A DNA stretch of 64,000 nt, from the NCBI RefSeq assembly GCF_015351025.1, contig NZ_JADKRV010000005.1:62001-126000 (forward strand), written 5' to 3'. A program made the position numbers and the translations under genes. Within the stretch, counting starts at the first letter, position 1; each line of letters begins with the position of its first letter. Below, in pieces: positions 40,181 through 47,787 of the stretch. Below the pieces are notes generated by a model, which had not been told where the DNA came from, did not search any database, and saw nothing but the letters and a program-made list of their open reading frames with translations. Source of the stretch: Curtobacterium sp. VKM Ac-1376. GTDB lineage: Bacteria; Actinomycetota; Actinomycetes; Actinomycetales; Microbacteriaceae.

Positions 40181-41353
40181 ATGCGCGCACCCGGTCGGCT
40201 CCGCCCGCTCGTCGCCGCGTCGTGGCAGCGGTCCGCCGGGGTCGACCCCGACGCCGCCCCGGTCCTCGCCCTCGGCGACGACGAACTCGACGCCGTGCGG
40301 CACGACGGCCCCCTCGCCACCCTGCTGCCGGTGGTCCGCCGGCTGCTGCTCGACGACTCCCGCTCGGCCGGGTGCGTCGTCGCCGTCGGGGACGCCGCCG
40401 GCCGGCTCGTCTGGGTCGACGGCGCCCGCTCGGCCCGTCGCGCCGCCGAGGACATGGGCTTCGTCCCCGGCGCCGACTGGGCCGAGGACCGCGTCGGCAC
40501 CAGCGCCCCCGGCACCGCCCTGCGCCTCGACCGCCCCGTGCAGATCCGCTCGGACGAGCACTACGCCAACGCGGTGAAGCCGTGGTCGTGCACGGCGGTC
40601 CCCGTGCACGACACCGCCGGCACCACCGTCGGCGTCCTCGACCTGACCGGGGACGAACGGGCGGTCGAGCGGCACACGCTCTCGCTCCTCGCCGCCACCG
40701 TCGCCGCGGCCGAGGCGCAGATCGCCCTCGGCGCCGCCCGTGCCCCGTCCCCGCGGGCGTCCGGTGCCCCGGTGGCCGAACTCACCGTGCTCGGGACGGA
40801 CACCGCGGTGCTCCGGGTCGCGGACCGCCGCGTGCGGTTGTCCGCCCGGCACTCCGAGTTGCTCGTGGTCCTCGCCGCCCACCCCGGTGGCCTCGCGGCA
40901 TCCGACCTCGCCGCGGCCGTCTACGGCGACCCGGGCGCCGTGGTGACCCTGCGCGCCGAGGTGGTCCGGCTGCGCCGGGTGCTCGCGCCGAACGCGCCGG
41001 GCGTGACCGTCACATCACGGCCGTACCGGGTGGTCGGGTTGCGGACCGACGTCGACGGCGTGCTGTCCGCGCTCGAACGCGGAGCGCGCCTCCAGGCCGT
41101 CGACCGGTACGCCGGACCGGTGCTGCCGGCGTCCGCGGCACCCGGCGTGGACGCCGTCCGAGACCTGGTGCGGCTGCGGTTCCGCGAGTCGGTCGTCGCC
41201 GACGGCGGCGTCGACGCGCTGCTCGCGTGGGCGCGGACGCCGGACGGTGCCGCGGACCCGCGGGTGCTCCGCGCGCTGCTCACGGTGCTGCCGCGGCGGT
41301 CGCCGCGACGGGCCGGTCTCGTGACGGCGATCGAGGCGCTCGAGGGCTGCTGA
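40181..41353 (+). CDS. GAF-domain transcriptional regulator with winged-helix end
   Basis: The 390-residue protein begins like the sensor half of acetoin regulator AcoR: LRPLVAASWQRSAGVDPD, then a GAF domain (about residues 50-185) with EDRVGTSAPGTALRL and SCTAVPVHDTAGTTVGVLDL. AcoR continues with a sigma-54 AAA+ domain; here it is replaced by a winged-helix-like region (about 205-290: VRLSARHSELLVVLAAHPGG and VVTLRAEVVRLRRVL) and a helical end. Actinobacteria lack sigma-54, so this swap makes sense. It likely controls the aldehyde dehydrogenase-DUF779 pair upstream in response to an aldehyde, ethanol or acetoin. Confidence 0.85.
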   Translation: MRAPGRLRPLVAASWQRSAGVDPDAAPVLALGDDELDAVRHDGPLATLLPVVRRLLLDDSRSAGCVVAVGDAAGRLVWVDGARSARRAAEDMGFVPGADWAEDRVGTSAPGTALRLDRPVQIRSDEHYANAVKPWSCTAVPVHDTAGTTVGVLDLTGDERAVERHTLSLLAATVAAAEAQIALGAARAPSPRASGAPVAELTVLGTDTAVLRVADRRVRLSARHSELLVVLAAHPGGLAASDLAAAVYGDPGAVVTLRAEVVRLRRVLAPNAPGVTVTSRPYRVVGLRTDVDGVLSALERGARLQAVDRYAGPVLPASAAPGVDAVRDLVRLRFRESVVADGGVDALLAWARTPDGAADPRVLRALLTVLPRRSPRRAGLVTAIEALEGC

Positions 41354-41365
41354 GACGGGCGACGA

Positions 41366-41381
41366 GCGGCCGGGAGGCGCG
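41366..41381 (+). repeat. Intergenic 16-base motif, copy 2
   Basis: GCGGCCGGGAGGCGCG, 12 bases after the GAF regulator stop. Its GGAGGC can pair with GCCTCC at 41400-41405, giving a hairpin just before the tRNA gene. Confidence 0.5.
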
Positions 41382-41392
41382 GGCCGGGCTGG

Positions 41393-41398
41393 TAGTGT
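41393..41398 (+). promoter_or_regulatory. Candidate -10 box for tRNA-Leu
   Basis: TAGTGT ends 10 bases before the mature tRNA 5' end, a normal distance for a tRNA promoter with a short leader. No -35 match is evident. Confidence 0.4.
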
Positions 41399-41408
41399 TG
41401 GCCTCCTC

Positions 41409-41493
41409 GCGAGTGTGGTGGAATCGGCAGACACGGGGCACTCAAAATGCTCTGCCTCACGGCGTGCGGGTTCAAGTCCCGCCACTCGTACCA
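41409..41493 (+). tRNA. tRNA-Leu (anticodon CAA)
   Basis: An 85-base class II tRNA. The acceptor stem GCGAGTG pairs with CACTCGT (one G-T pair), the anticodon stem is GGGCA/TGCTC with loop CTCAAAA and anticodon CAA at 41443-41445, a long variable arm follows, and the T arm is GCGGGTTCAAGTCCCGC. The discriminator base is A and CCA is encoded. It reads the rare UUG codon in this GC-rich genome. No att-like duplication or integrase flanks it. Confidence 0.97.
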
Positions 41494-41552
41494 AGCTGCT
41501 CATCCGACTGATCGATCTGCGTGGTCTGGGATACGGCACTTCCGTCGTCTAG

Positions 41553-41558
41553 TAGGCT
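41553..41558 (+). promoter_or_regulatory. Leaderless-type -10 box for the ANTAR regulator
   Basis: TAGGCT ends 7 bases before the GTG at 41566; the interval TTCGTCC has no ribosome-binding site. Confidence 0.6.
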
Positions 41559-41565
41559 TTCGTCC

Positions 41566-42171
41566 GTGAGTGACACAGAAGCAACAGCACCAGCACCCCG
41601 TCGCGTCGTCGTCGCCGAGGACGAGTCGCTCATCCGCCTCGACATCGTGGAGATCCTCCGCGACAACGGGTTCGACGTGGTCGGCGAAGCCGGTGACGGC
41701 GAAACCGCCGTCCAGCTCGCGACCGACCTCCGCCCCGACCTCGTCGTGATGGACGTCAAGATGCCCCAGCTCGACGGCATCTCCGCAGCCGAGAAGCTGT
41801 CCAAGAACCACATCGCGCCCGTCGTCCTGCTGACCGCGTTCAGCCAGAAGGACCTCGTCGAGCGCGCGACCGAGGCCGGTGCCCTGGCCTACGTGGTCAA
41901 GCCCTTCACCCCCAACGACCTGCTCCCCGCGATCGAGATCGCCCTCTCGCGGTACCAGCAGATCATCACGCTCGAGGCCGAGGTCGCCGACCTGGTCGAG
42001 CGCTTCGAGACCCGCAAGCTCGTCGACCGTGCCAAGGGCCTGCTGAACGAGAAGATGGGCCTGACCGAGCCCGAGGCGTTCCGCTGGATCCAGAAGGCCT
42101 CGATGGACCGCCGCCTGACCATGCACGACGTCGCGAAGGCGATCATCGAGCAGCTCAGCGCCAAGAAGTAG
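41566..42171 (+). CDS. ANTAR-domain response regulator (PdtaR-like)
   Basis: A 201-residue two-domain regulator. The receiver (about residues 12-128) has acidic residues in VVVAEDESL, the phospho-acceptor Asp63 in LVVMDVKMPQLDG and the Lys in AYVVKPF. The ANTAR RNA-binding domain (about 140-198) has LVDRAKGLLNEKMGLTEPEAF and SMDRRLTMHDVAKAI. Proteins of this form (Rv1626/PdtaR) bind nascent RNA hairpins to prevent termination when phosphorylated. No histidine kinase gene lies next to it, as is usual for PdtaR. A longer upstream frame exists, but the GTG at 41566 follows the promoter directly. Confidence 0.93.
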   Translation: MSDTEATAPAPRRVVVAEDESLIRLDIVEILRDNGFDVVGEAGDGETAVQLATDLRPDLVVMDVKMPQLDGISAAEKLSKNHIAPVVLLTAFSQKDLVERATEAGALAYVVKPFTPNDLLPAIEIALSRYQQIITLEAEVADLVERFETRKLVDRAKGLLNEKMGLTEPEAFRWIQKASMDRRLTMHDVAKAIIEQLSAKK

Positions 42172-42193
42172 TCCAGCGCACATCGTCGCTCAC

Positions 42194-42229
42194 GGAACGC
42201 CGTCGGACCCCTGGGTCCGGCGGCGTTCC
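42194..42229 (+). terminator. Terminator after the ANTAR regulator
   Basis: GGAACGCCGTCGGACC pairs with GGTCCGGCGGCGTTCC (one T-G pair), loop CCTG, 22 bases after the stop codon. A strong GC-rich hairpin without a T-run. Confidence 0.8.
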
Positions 42230-42246
42230 TGCGTCCCCGGGTCCGT

Positions 42247-42252
42247 TACCGT
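42247..42252 (+). promoter_or_regulatory. Candidate -10 box for the GNAT gene
   Basis: TACCGT lies 29 bases before the GNAT ATG, after the preceding terminator. The leader would contain the GTGGAG ribosome-binding region. Confidence 0.4.
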
Positions 42253-42281
42253 GTGGCGCGACCACCTGGCAGGGTGGAGCG

Positions 42282-42752
42282 ATGGACGACGTGGTGATCC
42301 GGGTCTCCCGGCCTGACGACATGCCGGCCGTGGCCGACCTGCGGTGGCGGTGGAGCGTCGAGGAGGACGGCCGCGTGCCGGTCCAGACACCCGACGAGTA
42401 CTGCCGGGCGATGTCGGACTTCGCGGTCGACCACCAGGAGTCGCACCGGTGCGTCGTCGCCGAGCGGGACGGCGTCGTGCTCGGCATGGCCTGGCTCGCG
42501 GTCAACCCGCGACCGCCGGCGCCACACGTCCCCGGCAGCCGGTTCGCCGCCGAGTTGCAGACGGTCTACGTGCACCCCGACCTGCGCGGCGCGGGCGTCG
42601 CGGCGCGGCTGGTCACGGCACTGCTCGACATCGCGGATGAGCTGGGCGTGGAGCGCACGTCGGTGCACTCGAGCGTGGACGGCGAGCGGCTCTACCGACG
42701 GCTCGGGTTCGGCGACGCGCGCCTGCTCCTGCAGCGTCCGCCCGAGGACTGA
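42282..42752 (+). CDS. GNAT family N-acetyltransferase
   Basis: A 156-residue acetyl-CoA-dependent transferase of unknown substrate. It starts VIRVSRPDDMPAVADLRWRW and has the acetyl-CoA loop in LQTVYVHPDLRGAGVAARLV (about residues 91-110; RGAGVA is the pyrophosphate-binding part) and the terminal LYRRLGFGDARLLL typical of the fold. It stands alone between a terminator and a converging thioesterase gene, so context gives no hint of substrate. Confidence 0.88.
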   Translation: MDDVVIRVSRPDDMPAVADLRWRWSVEEDGRVPVQTPDEYCRAMSDFAVDHQESHRCVVAERDGVVLGMAWLAVNPRPPAPHVPGSRFAAELQTVYVHPDLRGAGVAARLVTALLDIADELGVERTSVHSSVDGERLYRRLGFGDARLLLQRPPED

Positions 42753-42768
42753 GCGGTCCGTCGGTCGG

Positions 42769-43191
42769 TCAGCGACGCTCGCGGATCATGTTCGTGATGC
42801 GCACGGTGGAGCAGCGGCGCCCCTGGTCGTCGGTGAGGACGACCTCGTGCGTGGTGAGCGTGCCGCCGAGGTGGATCGCGGTGCACGTGCCCGTGACGCT
42901 CCCGCTCGTCGCGCTGCGGGAGTGCGAGGCGTTCAGTTCGATGCCGACGGCGTAGCGGCCGGGCCCGGCGTGGACGTTCGCTGCCATCGATCCGAGGCTC
43001 TCCGCCAGGACGACGTAGGCGCCCCCGTGCAGCAGGCCGACCGGCTGACGATTGCCCTCGACCGGGATGGAACCGACCGCTCGTTCGGCCGAGAGCTCGG
43101 TGATGACCATGCCCATCTTCTCGGCCAGCTCGCCCATGCCGCGTTCGTCGAGGCGGGGATCGATCGTGGTCGAGGTGGTGTCGTCGGTCAC
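42769..43191 (-). CDS. PaaI-like hotdog thioesterase
   Basis: A 140-residue hotdog-fold protein that probably hydrolyses an acyl-CoA. The core helix motif is VGLLHGGAYVVLAESLGSMA (about residues 51-70), with the HGG turn and catalytic acid in the helix, followed by VGIELNASHSRSATSGSVTG. The substrate cannot be told from sequence; aryl-CoA and 1,4-dihydroxy-2-naphthoyl-CoA are common in the family. GTG start with GAAGGTGG upstream. It is divergent from polA with 47 bases between. Confidence 0.9.
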   Translation of the reverse strand: MTDDTTSTTIDPRLDERGMGELAEKMGMVITELSAERAVGSIPVEGNRQPVGLLHGGAYVVLAESLGSMAANVHAGPGRYAVGIELNASHSRSATSGSVTGTCTAIHLGGTLTTHEVVLTDDQGRRCSTVRITNMIRERR

Positions 43192-43226
43192 GGTCTGCGT
43201 CCACCTTCCGTGTCAGCGGGCGTCGG

Positions 43227-43232
43227 TAGGCT
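43227..43232 (+). promoter_or_regulatory. Leaderless-type -10 box for polA
   Basis: TAGGCT ends 6 bases before the polA GTG; GTCCGG lies between and is not a ribosome-binding site. Confidence 0.6.
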
Positions 43233-43238
43233 GTCCGG

Positions 43239-45908
43239 GTGTCGGACTCCGCAAAGCCTACCCTCATGGTCATCGACGGCCACTCGCTCGCCTTCCGGGC
43301 CTTCTACGCGCTGCCGGTCGACAGCTTCGTGAACCGCGAGGGGCAGCACACCAACGCGATCCACGGCTTCATCTCGATGCTGCTGATGCTCCTGCAGCGC
43401 GAGAAGCCCACGCACCTGGCGGTGGCGTTCGACATCTCCCGGTTCTCGTTCCGCACGCGTGAGTACGAGGCGTACAAGGGCACCCGCTCCGAGACCCCGG
43501 CCGAGTTCAAGGGCCAGATCCCGCTGCTGCAGCAGGCGCTCGAGGCGATGGGCATCACGACGGTGACGAAGGAGGACTACGAGGCCGACGACATCCTCGC
43601 CACCCTGTCGAAGCAGGGTGCCGACCAGGGCTTCCAGGTCTACGTGGTCTCGGGTGACCGCGACTCGATCCAGCTCGTCAACGACGACGTCACGCTGCTC
43701 TACCCGTCGGTGCGCGGCGTCTCCGAGCTCACCCGCTACGACCGCGACAAGGTGTACGAGCGGTACGGCATCGAGCCGCACCAGTACCCGGACATCGCGG
43801 CGCTGGTCGGCGAGACCAGCGACAACCTGATCGGCATCGACAAGGTCGGCGAGAAGACCGCGGTCAAGTGGGTCACGCAGTACGGTTCCCTCGACGGCGT
43901 CCTCGAGCACGCCGACGAGATCAAGGGCGTCGTCGGCAACAACCTGCGTGAGCAGCGGGACCGGGCCATCCGCAACCGCAAGCTCAACCGCCTCGTCACC
44001 GACGTCGAGCTGCCCGTCGGTCCGGCCGACGTCGCGCTCCGTCCCGTCGACGAGAGCGCGGTGCGCGAGCTCTTCGCCAAGCTGCAGTTCCGCACGCTGC
44101 TCGACCGCGTCTTCAAGGTCGCCGGTTCCGGCGACGGCTCGGAGACCACTGCCGAGGGCACGGTGAGCGACGGGGCGCCGACCCCGCCGCCGGTGAAGAC
44201 CCTCATCGACGAAGAGCTCGGCTACTGGCTCGAGCGCCGCAACGCGACCGAGGCGGCGAACGGCTACGGCGTCGCGGTCGAGGTCATCGACGGCCGCCTC
44301 AGCGCGATCGGCATCGCGACCCACGACGACGCCGTCCTGGTTCCAGGCGGTAGCGGTGCGAAGGACTACGAGCAGCTCTCCGCCTGGTTCGCCTCTGACG
44401 CCCCGAAGCACTTCCATGACGCCAAGGCCGCGATCAAGGCGCTCGGTACCGCGGGCTTCGCCGTGAACGGCATCGCCGGTGACGCCCGGATCATGGGGTG
44501 GCTCGCGCAGCCCGGCAAGCAGGGCCAGCCCCTGTCCGACCTCGTCTACCAGGAGCTCGGCGAAGAGCTGCCGACCGCCGACCCGAACCAGCTCGTGCCC
44601 GAGACCGATCCGGTCAACGTCGGCGTGCACGCGTGGTTCGTACTGCGGGTGACCACTGCCCTCCGTGCTCGGATCGACGCGTCCTCGCTGCAGGTCCTCG
44701 ACGACATCGAGCTGCCGCTGGTGTCGGTGCTCGCCGGCATGGAGACCATCGGTGTCGGCATCGACCGACCGGTGCTCACCGGCCTGTCGAAGGAACTGGG
44801 GGAGCGTGCGGCCGAGCTCGCGCAGCAGGCCTTCGCGGAGATCGGGCACGAGGTGAACCTCGGCTCGCCCAAGCAGCTGCAGGAGGTCCTGTTCACCGAG
44901 CTCGCGATGCCGAAGACCCGCAAGACGAAGACCGGGTTCTCGACCGACGCCGCGAGCCTCGTCGACCTGCAGGAGCAGCACCCGCATCCGTTCCTCGGGC
45001 TCCTGCTGCAGCACCGCGACGCCACGAAGCTCCGCCAGATCGTCGACACCCTCGATGCGGCCGTCGTCGACGGGCGCATCCACACCCGCTACGAACAGAC
45101 CGGCACGAGCACCGGACGCGTCTCGTCGACGGACCCGAACCTGCAGAACATCCCGGTGAAGACCGCCGTCGGCCGTCGCATCCGCTCAGCGTTCGCGGTC
45201 GCCGAGCCGTACACGACGCTCGTCACCGCCGACTACTCGCAGATCGAGATGCGCATCATGGCGCACCTGTCTGGCGATCCCGGTCTCATCCAGGCCTTCA
45301 ACGAGGGCGAGGACCTGCACCGCTTCGTCGGCGCGCGCGTCTTCGGCGTCGAACCGGCCGACGTGTCCAACGAGATGCGTACCAAGGTCAAGGCGATGTC
45401 CTACGGTCTGGCCTACGGACTCAGCGCCTTCGGGCTGTCGAAGCAGCTCCGGATCGAGCAGTCCGAGGCCCGCACGCTGATGACCGAGTACTTCGCCCGC
45501 TTCGGTGCGGTGCGCGACTACCTGCGCAACGTGGTCGAGCAGGCGCGCGAGGACGGCTACACCGAGACGATCTTCGGTCGTCGTCGGCCGTTCCCTGACC
45601 TGAAGAGCCCGAACCGGGTCCTGCGTGAGAACGCCGAGCGGGCGGCGCTGAACGCCCCGATCCAGGGTTCGGCGGCCGACATCATCAAGATCGCGATGCT
45701 CGGCGTCGCCGACGACCTGCGAGAGGGCGAGCTGCAGTCACACCTGCTGCTCCAGGTGCACGACGAGCTCATCCTCGAGGTCGCACCGGGTGAGCAGGAG
45801 CGCGTCGAGGAGATCCTGCGGGACCGCATGGGCAGCGCCGCCGAGCTGAGCGTCCCGCTCGACGTCTCGGTCGGCGTGGGTCCGAACTGGGAGAGCGCCG
45901 CCCACTGA
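43239..45908 (+). CDS. polA: DNA polymerase I
   Basis: Gap filling, Okazaki fragment processing and repair synthesis. The 889-residue protein has the 5'-nuclease domain (about residues 1-290; EADDILATL, VGEKTAVKWV), a middle 3'-5' exonuclease-like domain (about 320-490), and the family A polymerase domain with motif A DYSQIEMRIMAHLSGD, motif B KVKAMSYGLAYGLSAFGL and motif C QVHDELILE. The middle domain lacks the DxE metal site (GYGVAVEVIDGRLSAI stands there), so proofreading is probably absent, as known for actinobacterial PolA. GTG start read from a leaderless promoter. Confidence 0.97.
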   Translation: MSDSAKPTLMVIDGHSLAFRAFYALPVDSFVNREGQHTNAIHGFISMLLMLLQREKPTHLAVAFDISRFSFRTREYEAYKGTRSETPAEFKGQIPLLQQALEAMGITTVTKEDYEADDILATLSKQGADQGFQVYVVSGDRDSIQLVNDDVTLLYPSVRGVSELTRYDRDKVYERYGIEPHQYPDIAALVGETSDNLIGIDKVGEKTAVKWVTQYGSLDGVLEHADEIKGVVGNNLREQRDRAIRNRKLNRLVTDVELPVGPADVALRPVDESAVRELFAKLQFRTLLDRVFKVAGSGDGSETTAEGTVSDGAPTPPPVKTLIDEELGYWLERRNATEAANGYGVAVEVIDGRLSAIGIATHDDAVLVPGGSGAKDYEQLSAWFASDAPKHFHDAKAAIKALGTAGFAVNGIAGDARIMGWLAQPGKQGQPLSDLVYQELGEELPTADPNQLVPETDPVNVGVHAWFVLRVTTALRARIDASSLQVLDDIELPLVSVLAGMETIGVGIDRPVLTGLSKELGERAAELAQQAFAEIGHEVNLGSPKQLQEVLFTELAMPKTRKTKTGFSTDAASLVDLQEQHPHPFLGLLLQHRDATKLRQIVDTLDAAVVDGRIHTRYEQTGTSTGRVSSTDPNLQNIPVKTAVGRRIRSAFAVAEPYTTLVTADYSQIEMRIMAHLSGDPGLIQAFNEGEDLHRFVGARVFGVEPADVSNEMRTKVKAMSYGLAYGLSAFGLSKQLRIEQSEARTLMTEYFARFGAVRDYLRNVVEQAREDGYTETIFGRRRPFPDLKSPNRVLRENAERAALNAPIQGSAADIIKIAMLGVADDLREGELQSHLLLQVHDELILEVAPGEQERVEEILRDRMGSAAELSVPLDVSVGVGPNWESAAH

Positions 45909-45920
45909 CCGGGTTCGCTG

Positions 45921-45936
45921 CCGACCCGCGGGTCGG
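45921..45936. promoter_or_regulatory. 16-base palindrome abutting the DUF885 -10 box
   Basis: CCGACCCGCGGGTCGG is a perfect palindrome ending exactly where the TAGGGT box begins, 12 bases after the polA stop. It could be an operator in the -35/-10 region of the DUF885 gene or a short terminator for polA. Confidence 0.4.
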
Positions 45937-45942
45937 TAGGGT
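45937..45942 (+). promoter_or_regulatory. Leaderless-type -10 box for the DUF885 gene
   Basis: TAGGGT ends 6 bases before the ATG at 45949. CGGGGC between them could weakly mimic a ribosome-binding site but is too close. Confidence 0.5.
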
Positions 45943-45948
45943 CGGGGC

Positions 45949-47628
45949 ATGAGCGAAGCGCGTCCCGTCCGCCAGCCGTCCGCCGTCGACCGTGTCGCGG
46001 AGGACTGGGTGACCACCCTCGTCGACCTCGACCCGACGACCGCCACGTACATCGGTGTCCCGGGCCGCACCGGGGAGTACGGCGACACCTCGCCCGCCGG
46101 CGCCGCAGCGTTGGCCGACGCCGCGCGTGCCGCGAAGCGTGCGCTGGACGCCGCTCCGGCCGTCGACTCCGTGGACCAGGTGACGAAGGCCGACCTCGGT
46201 GCCGAGCTCGACCTGGTGCAGGAGTCGTACGACCGCAAGCTGCACCTCCGCGACCTCAACGTCATCGCGAGCCCGGCGCAGTCCGTGCGCGAGATCCTCG
46301 ACCTCATGCCGACCGCCACCGAGGGCGACTGGCAGGACATCGCGAGCCGCCTGCACGCGCTGCCGGACGCACTCGAGGGCATCCGCGAGACCCTGCTCGA
46401 GGGCACCCGCGAAGACGTCACCCCGGCCAAGCGCCAGGTCGCCCTGGTCGCCGAGCAGGCAGCCCGGAACGGTGCCGAGGACGGCTTCTTCGCACGCCTC
46501 GCCGAAGGTGCCGCGTTCGACGACGGTTCGCCGGTGCCGGACACGCTCCGCGCCGAGCTCACCCGCGGAGCCCAGGTCGCCTCGGCCGCGTACCGCTCCC
46601 TCGGGCAGTTCCTGGAGCACGAGCTGCTGCCGCTCGCCACCCCGGTCGACGCGGTCGGTCGCGAAGCCTACGAGCTGCACTCGCGCCGGTTCCTCGGTGC
46701 GGTCGTCGACCTCGACGAGACGTACGAGTGGGGCCTCGAGGAACTCGCGCGCATGCGGGACGAGCAGGAGCGCATCGCCGACCGCATCGAGTCCGGCGCG
46801 AGCGTCGCCCGGGCGATCGAGGTGCTCGACACCGACCCGTCCCGGATCCTGCACGGAACGGACGCGCTGCAGCGGTGGATGCAGGAGACGAGCGACGCGT
46901 CGATCGCCGCGATGGCCGGGACCTACTTCGACATCCCGGAGCCCATCCGTCGCCTGGAGTGTCGGATCGCGCCCACCCAGGAGGGCGGGATCTACTACAG
47001 CGGCCCCTCGGACGACTTCTCACGCGCCGGCCGGATGTGGTGGTCGGTCCCCGAGGGCGTGACCGAGTTCGGGACCTGGCGCGAGAAGACCACGGTGTAC
47101 CACGAGGGCGTCCCCGGACACCATCTGCAGATCAGCCAGGGGGTCTACAACCGCGGCGAGCTGAACACCTGGCGTCGGCAGCTGTCCGGGTCCTCCGGGC
47201 ACGTCGAGGGGTGGGCGCTCTACGCCGAGCGCCTGATGGAGCAGCTCGGGTTCCTGGACGACGACGGCGACCGGCTCGGCATGCTCGACGGCCAGCGGAT
47301 GCGTGCGGCCCGCGTGGTGCTCGACATCGGCGTGCACCTGCAGAAGACGAACCCCGACGGCGGCGGCTGGACATGGGAGTACGCCCTCGACTTCATGGGG
47401 AAGAACGTCAACATGGACCCGGCGTTCGTCCGTTTCGAAGTGGCACGCTACTTCGGGTGGCCGGGGCAGGCGCCGTCGTACAAGGTCGGCCAGCGTGTGT
47501 GGGAGTCGATCCGCGACGAGGTCGCTGCGCGCGAAGGCTCGGACTTCGACCTGAAGGCGTTCCACCACCGTGCGCTCGCGCTCGGCAGCATCGGCCTCGA
47601 CACCCTGCGGACCGCGCTCGTCGGATGA
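45949..47628 (+). CDS. DUF885 family putative metallo-hydrolase
   Basis: A 559-residue, mostly helical protein of the DUF885 family, distant relatives of zinc peptidases. The metal-site candidate is HEGVPGHH (residues 385-392) in TTVYHEGVPGHHLQIS, followed by SGHVEGWALYAERLMEQLG, where the Glu could be the third ligand. No signal peptide is present, so it is cytoplasmic. The substrate is unknown; peptidase or amidase activity is a reasonable guess from the motif. It sits alone between polA and rpsA with its own promoter. Confidence 0.88.
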   Translation: MSEARPVRQPSAVDRVAEDWVTTLVDLDPTTATYIGVPGRTGEYGDTSPAGAAALADAARAAKRALDAAPAVDSVDQVTKADLGAELDLVQESYDRKLHLRDLNVIASPAQSVREILDLMPTATEGDWQDIASRLHALPDALEGIRETLLEGTREDVTPAKRQVALVAEQAARNGAEDGFFARLAEGAAFDDGSPVPDTLRAELTRGAQVASAAYRSLGQFLEHELLPLATPVDAVGREAYELHSRRFLGAVVDLDETYEWGLEELARMRDEQERIADRIESGASVARAIEVLDTDPSRILHGTDALQRWMQETSDASIAAMAGTYFDIPEPIRRLECRIAPTQEGGIYYSGPSDDFSRAGRMWWSVPEGVTEFGTWREKTTVYHEGVPGHHLQISQGVYNRGELNTWRRQLSGSSGHVEGWALYAERLMEQLGFLDDDGDRLGMLDGQRMRAARVVLDIGVHLQKTNPDGGGWTWEYALDFMGKNVNMDPAFVRFEVARYFGWPGQAPSYKVGQRVWESIRDEVAAREGSDFDLKAFHHRALALGSIGLDTLRTALVG

Positions 47629-47672
47629 CGCGCCGTCGACACGCCCGGTTGTGAGGCCTCCGCCGGTGCGGT

Positions 47673-47678
47673 TAGACT
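47673..47678 (+). promoter_or_regulatory. rpsA promoter -10 with matching -35
   Basis: TAGACT, with TTGTGA at 47649-47654 as -35 and an 18-base spacer, the most complete promoter in the window. The leader from about 47685 to the ATG at 47788 is roughly 100 nt and contains GTGCA...TGCAC pairing around 47721-47749, leaving room for autogenous control by S1. Confidence 0.6.
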
Positions 47679-47787
47679 TGTGCGGCGCAATCCGCGCCAC
47701 TCAATCAATCGCCATGGCGGTGCACCACGGGGGCCAGAGTCCCTGCACACCACGGCCCGACTCATGTCCGTTCGGAGCAATCTCTAC

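Noticed and set aside
41409..41493. tRNA-Leu as an integration site for a mobile element
   Set aside because: The tRNA is complete, no second copy of its 3' end is seen in the window, and no integrase or element genes lie nearby.
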